Assembly: GCA_963757605.1 (NCBI GenBank)
Contig: CAVWSF010000003.1
Location: 1 to 64,000, forward strand
Direction: 5' to 3'
Source of the DNA: JAICJC01 sp963757605
Lineage (GTDB): Bacteria > Actinomycetota > Thermoleophilia > Gaiellales > JAICJC01
DNA: 64,000 nucleotides
The notes below the pieces were generated by a model. That model searched no databases, was not told the origin of the DNA, and saw nothing but the letters and a program-made list of their open reading frames with translations. The position numbers were made by a program, and so were the translations under genes. Position 1 is the first letter of the stretch. Every line of letters begins with the position of its first letter. Shown here one piece after another: positions 54,092-61,910 of the stretch.

Positions 54092-54982
54092 TTACATTCG
54101 CTGGAGCCACGCGAGCAGGCCGGCGGGCGCCAGCCGCCGTGCGCGCTCCTCGTAGCGGCGCAGCTCGGGCTGGCTCAGCACCTCGCGCGCGGCGCCCGAC
54201 GTGCCGCGGCGGAAGAACGCATCCGGGTCCTTGAGGACGCCGTTCCGATCCGGCAGGACCGACCCGGCCCGCGCGCGCATCTCGGAGAAGGAGGCGGCCC
54301 GGACGAGCGCGGGCCAGGTTGGCTCGTCGACCCCGATTCGAAGCCGGGCGGCCAGCTCGCGCATCGCGCCCTCGAGGTCGCGCTCGAGGTCGTCGTAGCG
54401 GACGAGCAGGACGTTGGGCTGCGACCGCCGCTCCCAGGCGCCGGTGAGATGCCACATCACGCCCGGCAGCGAGTCGAGCGACTCGGTCGGGGCGGGATCG
54501 TCCTCGATCCAGTCCACGAGCCACTCATGCAACCCGGGCCGCGGGGCCGGCGGAGCGTCATCCGGCGGGAGCCCGACCAGCCGCCGCAGCACGGCCCGGT
54601 CGATGTTCTCGCCCTGGTGGTAGAGCGACACGGCGGCGTCGAGCGGGTGGCGCGCGACGACGATGTAGGTGGCCTCGGGCTCGATCGGGAGGCCGTCGAG
54701 CGGGGTGTGGGTCTTCAGGAACCGGCGGTGGGCCTGGGCGGCGAGCCGCGCGAACAGCTCGTCCTGCGGCTCGGTGAGCCGGTCGAGCCACGGCGACATC
54801 TCGCCGAGCGGCGCGGGCAGGTCGGGCGTCCGGAAGACGAGGAGCGCGCAGATCATCTGCATCCAGGTCGTCCCGTGCTTCGACCGCGTGCTGATGACGA
54901 TGTCGCCGGGCCGGAACGGGAACGCCGCCCAGCGCGCGGTGTCCTCGTCGGCCGACGCGTACGAGCGCGGCCCCGCTGCCAC
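54092..54982 (-). CDS. Sulfotransferase
   Basis: 296 residues. The PAPS-binding loop is GDIVISTRSKHGTTWMQMIC (equivalent to TxPKSGTTW). TYIVVARHPLDAAVSLYHQG supplies the 3'-phosphate-binding Arg/Ser. LLVRYDDLERDLEGAMRELA and the C-terminal RRGTSGAAREVLSQPEL (RKGxxGDWK-like) complete the fold. Transfers sulfate from PAPS to a hydroxyl or amine; acceptor unknown. GTG 54982 lies two bases after the stop of the flavoprotein gene, so they are co-transcribed. Confidence 0.88.
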   Translation of the reverse strand: MAAGPRSYASADEDTARWAAFPFRPGDIVISTRSKHGTTWMQMICALLVFRTPDLPAPLGEMSPWLDRLTEPQDELFARLAAQAHRRFLKTHTPLDGLPIEPEATYIVVARHPLDAAVSLYHQGENIDRAVLRRLVGLPPDDAPPAPRPGLHEWLVDWIEDDPAPTESLDSLPGVMWHLTGAWERRSQPNVLLVRYDDLERDLEGAMRELAARLRIGVDEPTWPALVRAASFSEMRARAGSVLPDRNGVLKDPDAFFRRGTSGAAREVLSQPELRRYEERARRLAPAGLLAWLQRM

Positions 54983-54984
54983 GG

Positions 54985-56115
54985 CTAGAGCCCGAACCAG
55001 CGGGCCCGCCGGCTCGAGCCGAACTGCTCCTTCTCGGCCACGAACTCGGTGGACGGCTCCCGGAATGTCCCGGTCGGGCCCGCGGCGGAGAACATGTCGA
55101 CGTCGATGCGCGCCACGAGATCCGAGCCGAACTCGATGTAGCAGGCGCCGCGCCCGTCGTAGCGCTCGGCCGGCTCGCGCCCACGCACGCGATCGATCAG
55201 CGTGCGGGCGACGACCCGTGCCTGGCGCTCCGAGAAGACGCCCGCCTTGGGCGTCCCGACCGTCGCGACATCGCCGACCGCGTACACGTCGGGGAACCGC
55301 GTCTCGAGCGTCGGCCCGTCGACCGGGATGTAGCCGTCCACAGCCATGCCGCTCTCGATCACCACATCGGGCGCGCGGTGCTTCGGCACGCCGAGGAAGA
55401 GGTCGTACGGCACCTCTGTCCCGTCGGCGAGGACGGCGACGGTTCGGGCAACGTCGACCGAGGCCACCGGACGGCCCGGCACGAACTCGATACCGCGATC
55501 GGCGTAGGCCTGAAGCAGCGCCTCGGAGGTGCTCGGCGACGGCGGGATCGGGGTCGCAAACGGCACCACTATCGAGATCTCGCAGTCGCCGCGGACGCCC
55601 TTGCGCTCGAGGTAGTCGTGCAGGAGGAGCGCGGCCTCGCTCGGCGCCGGCGGGCACTTGTACGGCGCCCCGCACACGCCCACCACCGCGCGGCCGCTCG
55701 TGAAATCCGGCAGGAGCTGCGCGAGCCGCTCGGCGCCCGCCTCCGAGTAGAACTCGGTCGAGTCGCGCAGGCCCGGCGTGGCGTCGAAGTCGTAGTCGGC
55801 GCCGAGGGCGACGACCAGGTGGTCGGCCTCGTGGACGCCGGCCTCCGTCGTGACGGCTTTGGCGGCCGGGTCGATGGCCACCACCGTCTCGCGCAGGAGC
55901 CGGACGCCCGGCTTCGCCAGGTGCCGGTAGGCGATCCGCACGGCGTCGGGCGTGGTTCTCCCGAACAGGTAGTCGAGCTTGGAGTAGCCGAAGACGAACG
56001 CATCGGCCTTGTCGATCAGCGTGACCTCGACCTCGTCGCCGAGCTCCTCCGACACGGTCGTCGCCAGCTCGAGCCCGCCGAAGCCCGCCCCCAGAACGAG
56101 GATGCGCGGTGTCAT
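54985..56115 (-). CDS. Sulfide:quinone-reductase-like FAD oxidoreductase
   Basis: 376 residues. FAD motif ILVLGAGFGGLELATTVSEE, second nucleotide region AVVGVCGAPYKCPPAPSEAA, FAD-closing FPDVYAVGDVATVGTPKAGV, and C-terminal CYIEFGSDLVARIDVDMFSA. The GVCGAPYKCPPAPSE segment with its paired cysteines is typical of SQR/FCSD-like enzymes. Whether sulfide is the substrate is uncertain. Coupled to the sulfotransferase gene. ATG 56115. Confidence 0.85.
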   Translation of the reverse strand: MTPRILVLGAGFGGLELATTVSEELGDEVEVTLIDKADAFVFGYSKLDYLFGRTTPDAVRIAYRHLAKPGVRLLRETVVAIDPAAKAVTTEAGVHEADHLVVALGADYDFDATPGLRDSTEFYSEAGAERLAQLLPDFTSGRAVVGVCGAPYKCPPAPSEAALLLHDYLERKGVRGDCEISIVVPFATPIPPSPSTSEALLQAYADRGIEFVPGRPVASVDVARTVAVLADGTEVPYDLFLGVPKHRAPDVVIESGMAVDGYIPVDGPTLETRFPDVYAVGDVATVGTPKAGVFSERQARVVARTLIDRVRGREPAERYDGRGACYIEFGSDLVARIDVDMFSAAGPTGTFREPSTEFVAEKEQFGSSRRARWFGL

Positions 56116-56195
56116 TCGGCGATCATACTTACGGCCCTGGCGCGGCTTCTCATACGCGAGACATCCGCCGGCCGCCAAACCGCGTAGGACCGGGT

Positions 56196-56339
56196 ATGCA
56201 ACGAACACCCACAGAACCCACTCGCCGGCGGAGCCTCGCGGCCCCGATCGGCGCGATCGTCGTCATCCTCGCGGTCATCCTGGTCGTCTACCTGCTCGCA
56301 TCCGGAGGCGGAGGCGGCGGCGTGGGCGGCGGCTACTAG
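56196..56339 (+). CDS. 47-residue single-helix membrane peptide with glycine tail
   Basis: MQRTPTEPTRRRSLAAPIGA is followed by a membrane helix (IVVILAVILVVYLLASG) and a tail GGGGGGVGGGY. The ribosome site is modest (AGGACCGGGT). A basic N-terminus and hydrophobic core predict cytoplasm-in orientation. Short proteins with poly-Gly tails after a helix are common in actinobacteria and of unknown role. Confidence 0.5.
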   Translation: MQRTPTEPTRRRSLAAPIGAIVVILAVILVVYLLASGGGGGGVGGGY

Positions 56340-56397
56340 CCGCATTCTCCGACTCGACCCACCACGCCCCGCCAGCCGCCGCTACCCTGTTCGTGCC

Positions 56398-57450
56398 GTG
56401 GTATGGAACGTCCGACGATGGCGCGCGGCGGGCGGGGTCGCGCTGCTCGCCCTCGCGCTCGGCGCGGTACTCGTGCCGGGCGCCGGCGCGGCGCCGAGCG
56501 CGCGCCCGGCCCCCGCCGCGGCCACCGGCGCCCACCCCTGCGGCGCCGTCCGGGCTTCGACGAAGCCGTACAAGCACATCGTCGTCATCATGGACGAGAA
56601 CCTCTCGGTCCCCCAGTGGGAGGCGACGCCCGACGCGCCGTACACGCACCGGCTGGCGGAGGAGTGCCGGCGGCTGCCGGGCGCGGCGGGCGAGACGCAC
56701 CCCAGCTTCCCGAACTACATGGCGGTCGTCAGCGGCACCTTCCCGCTGCCGCCGTGCCTGCACTGCTCGTCCGGCGCGAACAACGTCTTCCACCAGATGA
56801 ACAACGCCGGGCTGAGCTGGCGCGACTACAACGAGGCGATGCCGCGGAACTGCGTGCCGACCGGGAGCTCCGCCCCGCACTACCGCGACAACCACAACCC
56901 GGCGTTCTGGTTCACCGACCTCGGGCCGAAGTCGAAGGGCGGCGACGGCTCGTGCGCCAGGTTCGACGTCTCGCTCAACTCCTTCTGGAGCGACGTCGCG
57001 AACCGCCACTTGCCCGCCTTCAGCTGGATCGCGCCCAGCGAGTGCCACAACATGCACTGGCGCTCGCCGATCTGCGAGCAGACGACGAGCGGGACGAAGG
57101 CCGACCGCATCAGGTTCGGCGACGACTTCATCAAGAAGGTCATCACAGCGCTGGCCGCGCGGCCGAGCTACAAGGCCGGCAAGACGCTCGTCGTCGTCAC
57201 GTGGGACGAGGCCAACGAGGGCTCGGTGCAGTCCCAGGGGAACTGGGGCATCGACTGCGCCGACCACAAGGTCTTCGTCGACAACAAGACGACGTGCCGC
57301 GTGGTGACGATCCTCGTCTCGGCCCGCCTGCACGCCGGCCCGTTCCCGGGCTTCTTCAGCCACTACAGCCTGACGCGCGCGATCGAGCGCAACTTCGGCC
57401 TGCCGCTCCTGGCCGGCGCGAACCGCGCCAAACACGCGCCGATCTATTGA
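56398..57450 (+). CDS. Secreted phosphoesterase (acid phosphatase/phospholipase C-like)
   Basis: 350 residues. Signal peptide GGVALLALALGAVLVPGAGA. Catalytic-domain markers: YKHIVVIMDENLSVPQWEA, THPSFPNYMAVVSGTFPLPP, CLHCSSGANNVFHQMN, LPAFSWIAPSECHNMHW, KTLVVVTWDEANEGSVQSQG. The MDEN and WDE acidic metal-site residues and the HPSFPNY nucleophile region match the AcpA/PLC phosphoesterase superfamily. Secreted; likely releases phosphate from esters or lipids. GTG 56398. Confidence 0.87.
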   Translation: MVWNVRRWRAAGGVALLALALGAVLVPGAGAAPSARPAPAAATGAHPCGAVRASTKPYKHIVVIMDENLSVPQWEATPDAPYTHRLAEECRRLPGAAGETHPSFPNYMAVVSGTFPLPPCLHCSSGANNVFHQMNNAGLSWRDYNEAMPRNCVPTGSSAPHYRDNHNPAFWFTDLGPKSKGGDGSCARFDVSLNSFWSDVANRHLPAFSWIAPSECHNMHWRSPICEQTTSGTKADRIRFGDDFIKKVITALAARPSYKAGKTLVVVTWDEANEGSVQSQGNWGIDCADHKVFVDNKTTCRVVTILVSARLHAGPFPGFFSHYSLTRAIERNFGLPLLAGANRAKHAPIY

Positions 57451-57456
57451 GCCGGC

Positions 57457-57487
57457 TGAAAAATCGGTGCCTGGCACCGATTTTTCA
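57457..57487. terminator. Perfect palindrome between convergent genes, copy 1
   Basis: Arms TGAAAAATCGGTGCC (57457-57471) and GGCACCGATTTTTCA (57473-57487) around one T. It would terminate transcription in both directions (A-run before, T-run after). The TCA at its right end is the znuA-like stop codon, and the TGA at its left end is a second in-frame stop for the phosphoesterase. A related palindrome is at 62934-62964. Confidence 0.75.
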
Positions 57488-58402
57488 CGTGGCGGGGGGC
57501 GGCGCGCCGAGGAAACCGGCCACCATGGCCCGGACGTTCCAGCGCTCCATCCCGAGGTAGGTCGCGCCCGGCGAGCCTGACGGGCCGAGCGTGTCGCCGT
57601 AGAGGTTCGCGTAGACCCGGACGCCGGCCTCGGACGCGATCTGCTGCTCCAGCGACGGGTCGAGCGACGACTCCGTGAAGATGGCTCGGACGTGCTGAGC
57701 GCGAATCTTCCGGATGAGGTCGGCGACGTCCTGCGCGCTCGGCTGGGCCGCGGTCGAGAGCGCCGGGATGACAGCGCCGACGACCCGGATCCGGTAGTGC
57801 GCTGCCAGGTAGCCGAAGGCGTCGTGATTGGTGACGAGCTTCCGCTCGGCGGGAGGCACCGTCGCCACCAGCCGACGGTTGGCGGCGTCCATCACGGCCA
57901 CTCGGCGGACATAGCGGGCGGCGTTTCGGGCGTAGGCTGTCCGGTGGCCCGGGTCGACGTTGCCCAGCCGGCGGCCGAGTGCGATCGCCGCGCGCCCGAA
58001 GAGCGTGGGGTCGCCCCACCAGTGAGGGTCACCCTGGGTCTCCGAAGCGTCGCCTTCACGGATCGAGAGCCCGGCGGCGGCGTCGAAAACCGGTGCGGAC
58101 GTTCCCGAGCTCGCGACCAGCTCGTCGGCCCAGGCGTCGAGACCGACGCCAGACTCGACAACGAGCTTCGCGCCGGCCAGAGCAACCGCCGTGCTGGGCG
58201 TCGGCTCGAAGTCGTGCGGATCGACGTTCGGGCGCAGGATGCCGACGACGTGCACGCGGCTCCCGCCGACGTTCTTGACGAGGTCCTGCATCTGGGTCGT
58301 GGTCGCGACCACCGTGATCGTGCCCGCCGGCGCCTGCGCCGCGGCGGTGGTGCCGCATGCGGAGGCCAAGAGCAGGGCGGCGGACATCGGGACCAGGCGC
58401 AT
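57485..58402 (-). CDS. znuA: Zinc-type ABC transporter substrate-binding lipoprotein (ZnuA/TroA family)
   Basis: 305 residues. Lipobox in LVPMSAALLLASAC, so membrane-anchored. Metal ligands are in PNVDPHDFEPTPSTA, DPHWWGDPTLFG and VTNHDAFGYLA, with the acidic ligand in IFTESSLDPSLEQQIA. The long histidine-rich loop of enterobacterial ZnuA is missing, so manganese cannot be excluded. Divergent from the Fur-family gene with 41 bases between starts, so both are controlled by one operator region. Confidence 0.88.
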   Translation of the reverse strand: MRLVPMSAALLLASACGTTAAAQAPAGTITVVATTTQMQDLVKNVGGSRVHVVGILRPNVDPHDFEPTPSTAVALAGAKLVVESGVGLDAWADELVASSGTSAPVFDAAAGLSIREGDASETQGDPHWWGDPTLFGRAAIALGRRLGNVDPGHRTAYARNAARYVRRVAVMDAANRRLVATVPPAERKLVTNHDAFGYLAAHYRIRVVGAVIPALSTAAQPSAQDVADLIRKIRAQHVRAIFTESSLDPSLEQQIASEAGVRVYANLYGDTLGPSGSPGATYLGMERWNVRAMVAGFLGAPPPAT

Positions 58403-58404
58403 CG

Positions 58405-58437
58405 CGAAACGATAACAGATTTCATTTTCGCTATACT
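58405..58437. promoter_or_regulatory. Divergent znuA/fur-type promoter with inverted repeat
   Basis: GCGAAA (58404-58409) and TTTCGC (58426-58431) form an inverted repeat enclosing an AT-rich centre (CGATAACAGATTTCAT), reminiscent of Zur/Fur boxes. TATACT at 58432-58437 is a good -10 for the plus-strand gene, whose GTG at 58444 would then be at or near the transcript start. Confidence 0.6.
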
Positions 58438-58443
58438 CACGCC

Positions 58444-58848
58444 GTGAAGCAGGGACGAAACCACCGCACCCAGGCCGCGCTGCTCGAGGCGGGACGTGGG
58501 ATGGGACGCGCCTTCAGCGTCCGCGAGCTCCACGCCGCCGCCCTCCCCAGCGCCCCCCGGCTCGGCCTCACGACCGCCTACCGAGCCGTCGAGCGCTGGC
58601 GCGAGACGGGCTTCGTCGAGCACGCGGGCACGCGCGACGGCGAGGCGGTTTTCGTGGTCTGTGGCGCCGACGGGCATCATCACCACCTGGTCTGCGTCCA
58701 GTGCGGCGCCACCTCGGTGCTCGAGGGCTGCGCGCTCGAGCCGGCCCGGGCGGCCAGCGCGGCGGCCGGGTTCGAGCTGCTCGACCGCGAGCTCGGTTCC
58801 CTCCCCGCCCGCTGCGAGCCGTGCGCGATGAGCGCGCCCGATGCCTGA
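58444..58848 (+). CDS. Fur-family regulator, probably Zur
   Basis: 134 residues. Helix-turn-helix in FSVRELHAAALPSAPRLGLT, TAYRAVERWRETGFVEHAG. The metal-binding part has GADGHHHHLVCVQCGATSVL and a second pair CEPC, giving the CxxC...CxxC structural zinc site. The position within a zinc-type ABC locus makes Zur the best guess; manganese or iron sensing is possible. GTG 58444 overlaps nothing upstream, and its stop overlaps the ATPase start (ATGCCTGA). Confidence 0.85.
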   Translation: MKQGRNHRTQAALLEAGRGMGRAFSVRELHAAALPSAPRLGLTTAYRAVERWRETGFVEHAGTRDGEAVFVVCGADGHHHHLVCVQCGATSVLEGCALEPARAASAAAGFELLDRELGSLPARCEPCAMSAPDA

Positions 58849-59587
58849 CCGCCCCCGTGCGACCGTCGCCGAGGTGACCGTCGTCTTCGGCGAACGGCGG
58901 GCCCTCGACGACGTCTCGCTCACGCTCCCACGCGCCGCGGTGGTCGGACTGATCGGCCCGAACGGCGCAGGCAAGACGACGCTCCTTCGCGCCCTCCTCG
59001 GCACCGTCCGCCTGTCGGCGGGAACCGTGTCAGTCGAGGGGATGTCCGGCTTCGTGCCGCAGATCGGACCCGGCGGATGGGACTTCCCGCTCTCGGCAGG
59101 CGACGTCGCCCTGCAGGGCGCCTACCGTCGGGCGGGCTGGCTTCGGCGGCCGTCGCGCGACGAGCGCGATCGGGCGCAGGCGGCGCTCGCGGCGGTCGGG
59201 ATGGAAGAGCATTCGCGCCGCCAGGTCGGTCAACTCTCCGGCGGCCAGCGCCAGCGCGTCCTGCTCGCCCGCGCGCTCGTGCAGGAGGCCGACCTCCTCC
59301 TCCTCGACGAACCGCTGTCCGGGGCCGACGCGCCAACCGAGGCGGCGTTCTCTCACACCCTCGGTCGGCTGCGCGACGAGGGTCGAACCGTCGTCGTGTC
59401 GAGCCACGACCTGGCATGGGCGAGCGCCCACTGCGACGTGGTCTGCCTGCTCGCCGGCCGGGTCGTGGCGTTCGGTCCGCCGTCGGAGGCGCTCGACGCA
59501 GCCTGCCTGGCGAGGGCGTACGGGGGCCAGGTCGTCGACATCGGCGGCGTGCTCGTGCTCGCGCCCGAGGGCCACCACGCCCACTGA
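58841..59587 (+). CDS. znuC: Metal ABC transporter ATP-binding protein (ZnuC-like)
   Basis: 248 residues. Walker A GLIGPNGAGKTTLLRALLG, Q-loop in SGFVPQIGP, signature LSGGQRQRVLLARAL, Walker B ADLLLLDEPLSGAD, H-loop VVVSSHDLAWA. C-terminal GHHAH may bind metal. It energises the permease downstream. ATG 58841 sits eight bases inside the fur-like gene. Confidence 0.93.
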   Translation: MPDRPRATVAEVTVVFGERRALDDVSLTLPRAAVVGLIGPNGAGKTTLLRALLGTVRLSAGTVSVEGMSGFVPQIGPGGWDFPLSAGDVALQGAYRRAGWLRRPSRDERDRAQAALAAVGMEEHSRRQVGQLSGGQRQRVLLARALVQEADLLLLDEPLSGADAPTEAAFSHTLGRLRDEGRTVVVSSHDLAWASAHCDVVCLLAGRVVAFGPPSEALDAACLARAYGGQVVDIGGVLVLAPEGHHAH

Positions 59588-59588
59588 C

Positions 59589-60425
59589 ATGCTCCACTAC
59601 GTCACCGATCCACTCCAGTTCACGTTCATGCAGCGGGCGCTCGTCGCCGTCGTCTTCACCGGGATCGCATGCGGCGTGCTCGGAAGCTACGTCGTGCTCC
59701 GCGGCCTCGCGTTCATCGGCGATGCACTGACGCACGCGGTCTTCCCCGGCATCGTGATCGCATTCGCCGCGGGGCAGAGCGTGCTCCTCGGCGCTCTTGC
59801 CGTCGGCCTTGTCACGGCGGCCGGAATCGCGGTCCTGAGTCGCGGCCGGCGCATCTCCGAGGACACCGCCATCGGCATTCTCTTCGCGGCGATGTTCGCG
59901 CTCGGGGTAGTGCTGGTCTCGAGCCTGGCCGCCTATCAGAAGGACGTGGCAGAGCTCCTCTTCGGAAACATCCTCGGGGTCTCGCGCACCGACCTCGCGC
60001 TGGCGGGCGTCGCGACCGCGGTCGCAGTCGGCGCCATCGTGCTCTTCCAGAAGGAACTGGCGCTGGTCGCCTTCGACCGCGAGATGGCCGAGGCGATGCG
60101 CTACCCGGTCTTCGTGCTCGACCTCGTCCTGCTCGGCCTGATCACGCTCGCCATCGTCGTCTCGCTGCGCGCCATCGGGAACATCCTCGTGCTGGCGATG
60201 CTCGTGACGCCGGCCGCCACGGCCCGCCTTCTCACCGACCGGCTCGTGACGATGCAGGCCGTCGCGGCGGGCATCGGCGCGGCGAGCGGAATCGCCGGGC
60301 TCTACATCAGCTTCTGGTGGAACGTGGCCTCGGGCGGGGCGGTCGTCCTCACCGCGACGGCGGTGTTCTTCGCGGTGTTTCTCGCTCAGACAACGATGGG
60401 AGCGCTGCGCCCGGCGTCCGGCTAG
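59589..60425 (+). CDS. znuB: Metal ABC transporter permease (ZnuB-like)
   Basis: 278 residues, about eight membrane helices. GVLGSYVVLRGLAFIGDALT, HAVFPGIVIAFAAGQSVLLG, SEDTAIGILFAAMFALGVVL, LVAFDREMAEAMRYPV (coupling helix), and LVTPAATARLLTDRLVTMQA are ABC-3 family signatures. ATG 59589, one base after the ATPase stop. Confidence 0.92.
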   Translation: MLHYVTDPLQFTFMQRALVAVVFTGIACGVLGSYVVLRGLAFIGDALTHAVFPGIVIAFAAGQSVLLGALAVGLVTAAGIAVLSRGRRISEDTAIGILFAAMFALGVVLVSSLAAYQKDVAELLFGNILGVSRTDLALAGVATAVAVGAIVLFQKELALVAFDREMAEAMRYPVFVLDLVLLGLITLAIVVSLRAIGNILVLAMLVTPAATARLLTDRLVTMQAVAAGIGAASGIAGLYISFWWNVASGGAVVLTATAVFFAVFLAQTTMGALRPASG

Positions 60426-60438
60426 AGGGTTCCGGACC

Positions 60439-61271
60439 GTGCCCGACCGCGACGCGCTCCCCACGGTCGCCGCGTTGTCGGCGATCTACCTCGTGTGGGG
60501 CTCGACCTTCCTCGCGATCCGCTACGCGGTCGAGACCATCCCGCCGTACACCATGATGAGCCTGCGCTGCGTGGGCGGCGGAGCGATCCTCGTCGGCCTG
60601 TGGCGGCTGCGGGAGCCGCGGGCGCCGTGGCCGTCAGCGCGCGAGCTGGGTGGGTGCGCGGCGCTCGGCCTGCTCTTCTTCGTCACCTGCCACGGCCTCT
60701 TGGCGCGCGAGGAGCAGTTCGTGCCATCGGGGATGGCGGCGCTGTGCGCGGCCACGATCCCGCTCTTCGTCCCGATCCTGACCTGGCTCGTGCCCGGCGG
60801 CGGCAAGCCCCGCGCCCGCACGAGCCTCGCGCTCGGCGCCGGGTTCGCCGGGGTCGCCTTGCTGGTCGCGGCCCAGGGGAGCGGCGGCGGCCTTACGGCG
60901 GTCGACGCGGCGCTCCTTCTGCTGATGGCGCTCTCGTGGGCGGCCGGCACCGTGGCGACGCGCTCGTCTCCGGCAAGTCGCTCGCCGGGCTCGCCTACCT
61001 CGTCGTCATCGGAACGGTGGTCACGTTCTCGGCGTACATGTGGCTCCTGGGCCACGTCGAGCCCACGCGCGTGGCCACCTACGCGTTCGTGAACCCGGCG
61101 GTGGCAGTCGTGCTGGGATGGGCGGTCGCGGGAGAGAGCCTGAGCCCAGGCACCCTGCTCGCGACCGCCGTCATCATCGGCGCCGTGGCCGTGGCGGTCT
61201 CAGACCGGCCGCGGCCTCAGCTCGAGGCGCCGCCCTCGGCGTCGCCCTCGCCGTCCTCGGCGAGCAGCTGA
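60439..61271 (+). pseudogene. EamA/DMT-family transporter, internal deletion
   Basis: GTG 60439. First half: YLVWGSTFLAIRYAVETIPP, MSLRCVGGGAILVGLW, ALCAATIPLFVPILTWLVPG, LALGAGFAGVALLVAAQG, MALSWAAGTVATR. It then jumps frame near 60960 to LVSGKSLAGLAYLVVIGTVV, EPTRVATYAFVNPAVAVVLG, SPGTLLATAVIIGAVAVAVS. Compared with the usual ten-helix, 290-300-residue EamA layout, about 40-60 residues (the sixth and seventh helix region) are missing at the junction, so this is a deletion and not a simple indel. Its 3' end overlaps the PadR gene tail to tail. Confidence 0.72.
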
Positions 61272-61828
61272 TAGATCCCGCGCCGGGCCTCCCGCAGGAT
61301 GGCCTGGGCGGACTCGATCTGCTTCGCCGACCCGGCCATCGCCACCTGGCGTGTCGCGCCGAGCAGCTGGAAGGCCAGATCGCGGAGCGCCGCGAGGTCG
61401 TCGTCGCCGTCGCCCGCGGACGCCCAGGGCGTCTGGCTGGGAAGCGCAGCCGCCTGTTCACGGCCCGCGTCCGTCAGCTCGAAGACGCGGCGTCCGTCGG
61501 TGTGGACGGTGCGCACCAGCTCCTCGTCCTCGAGCTGCTGGAGCGTCGGGTAGACCGACCCGGGGCTGGGGCGCCAGGCCCCGCCGGTGCGATCGGTCAC
61601 CTCCTGGATGATCTGGTAGCCGTGCATCGGCTCCTCGGCCAGGAGGGCCAGGATCGTCGCGCGGATGTCGCCGCGGCCGGCCTTGCGGCCCGGCCCGAAG
61701 AACATCCGGTCGAACCCGGGCGGCCCGAATCCGTGCCGTCCGCCACGCCTGCGGCGGCCGTGCATCATGTGGAACTCGTGGCGTGCGCGCCTGCGCCGGC
61801 CACGGTGTTCGATGGCGTATGCCGTCAT
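61217..61828 (-). CDS. PadR-family transcriptional regulator
   Basis: 203 residues. A basic, glycine-rich N-terminal tail (about 1-50) is followed by the PadR winged helix GRGDIRATILALLAEEPMHG, YQIIQEVTDRTGGAWRPSPG, SVYPTLQQLEDEELVRTVHT and a C-terminal dimerisation helix SAKQIESAQAILREARRGIY. The HGYQII and PSPGSVYPTL motifs are diagnostic. It likely represses itself and perhaps the racemase-family gene through the palindrome at 61862-61877. Confidence 0.9.
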   Translation of the reverse strand: MTAYAIEHRGRRRRARHEFHMMHGRRRRGGRHGFGPPGFDRMFFGPGRKAGRGDIRATILALLAEEPMHGYQIIQEVTDRTGGAWRPSPGSVYPTLQQLEDEELVRTVHTDGRRVFELTDAGREQAAALPSQTPWASAGDGDDDLAALRDLAFQLLGATRQVAMAGSAKQIESAQAILREARRGIYQLLAEDGEGDAEGGASS

Positions 61829-61861
61829 CGTGTGGTTCTCCTTTCGACTGTCTGCATACGA

Positions 61862-61877
61862 TCACGATATATCGTGA
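61862..61877. promoter_or_regulatory. Perfect palindromic operator, probably for PadR
   Basis: TCACGATATATCGTGA, a 16-base perfect palindrome, 33 bases upstream of the PadR start and 33 bases upstream of the divergent racemase-family start. ATAT-centred palindromes of this type are typical PadR sites. Confidence 0.75.
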
Positions 61878-61910
61878 AGGATCGTTTGTCAAGGACGGTA
61901 TGCTCGGCCG

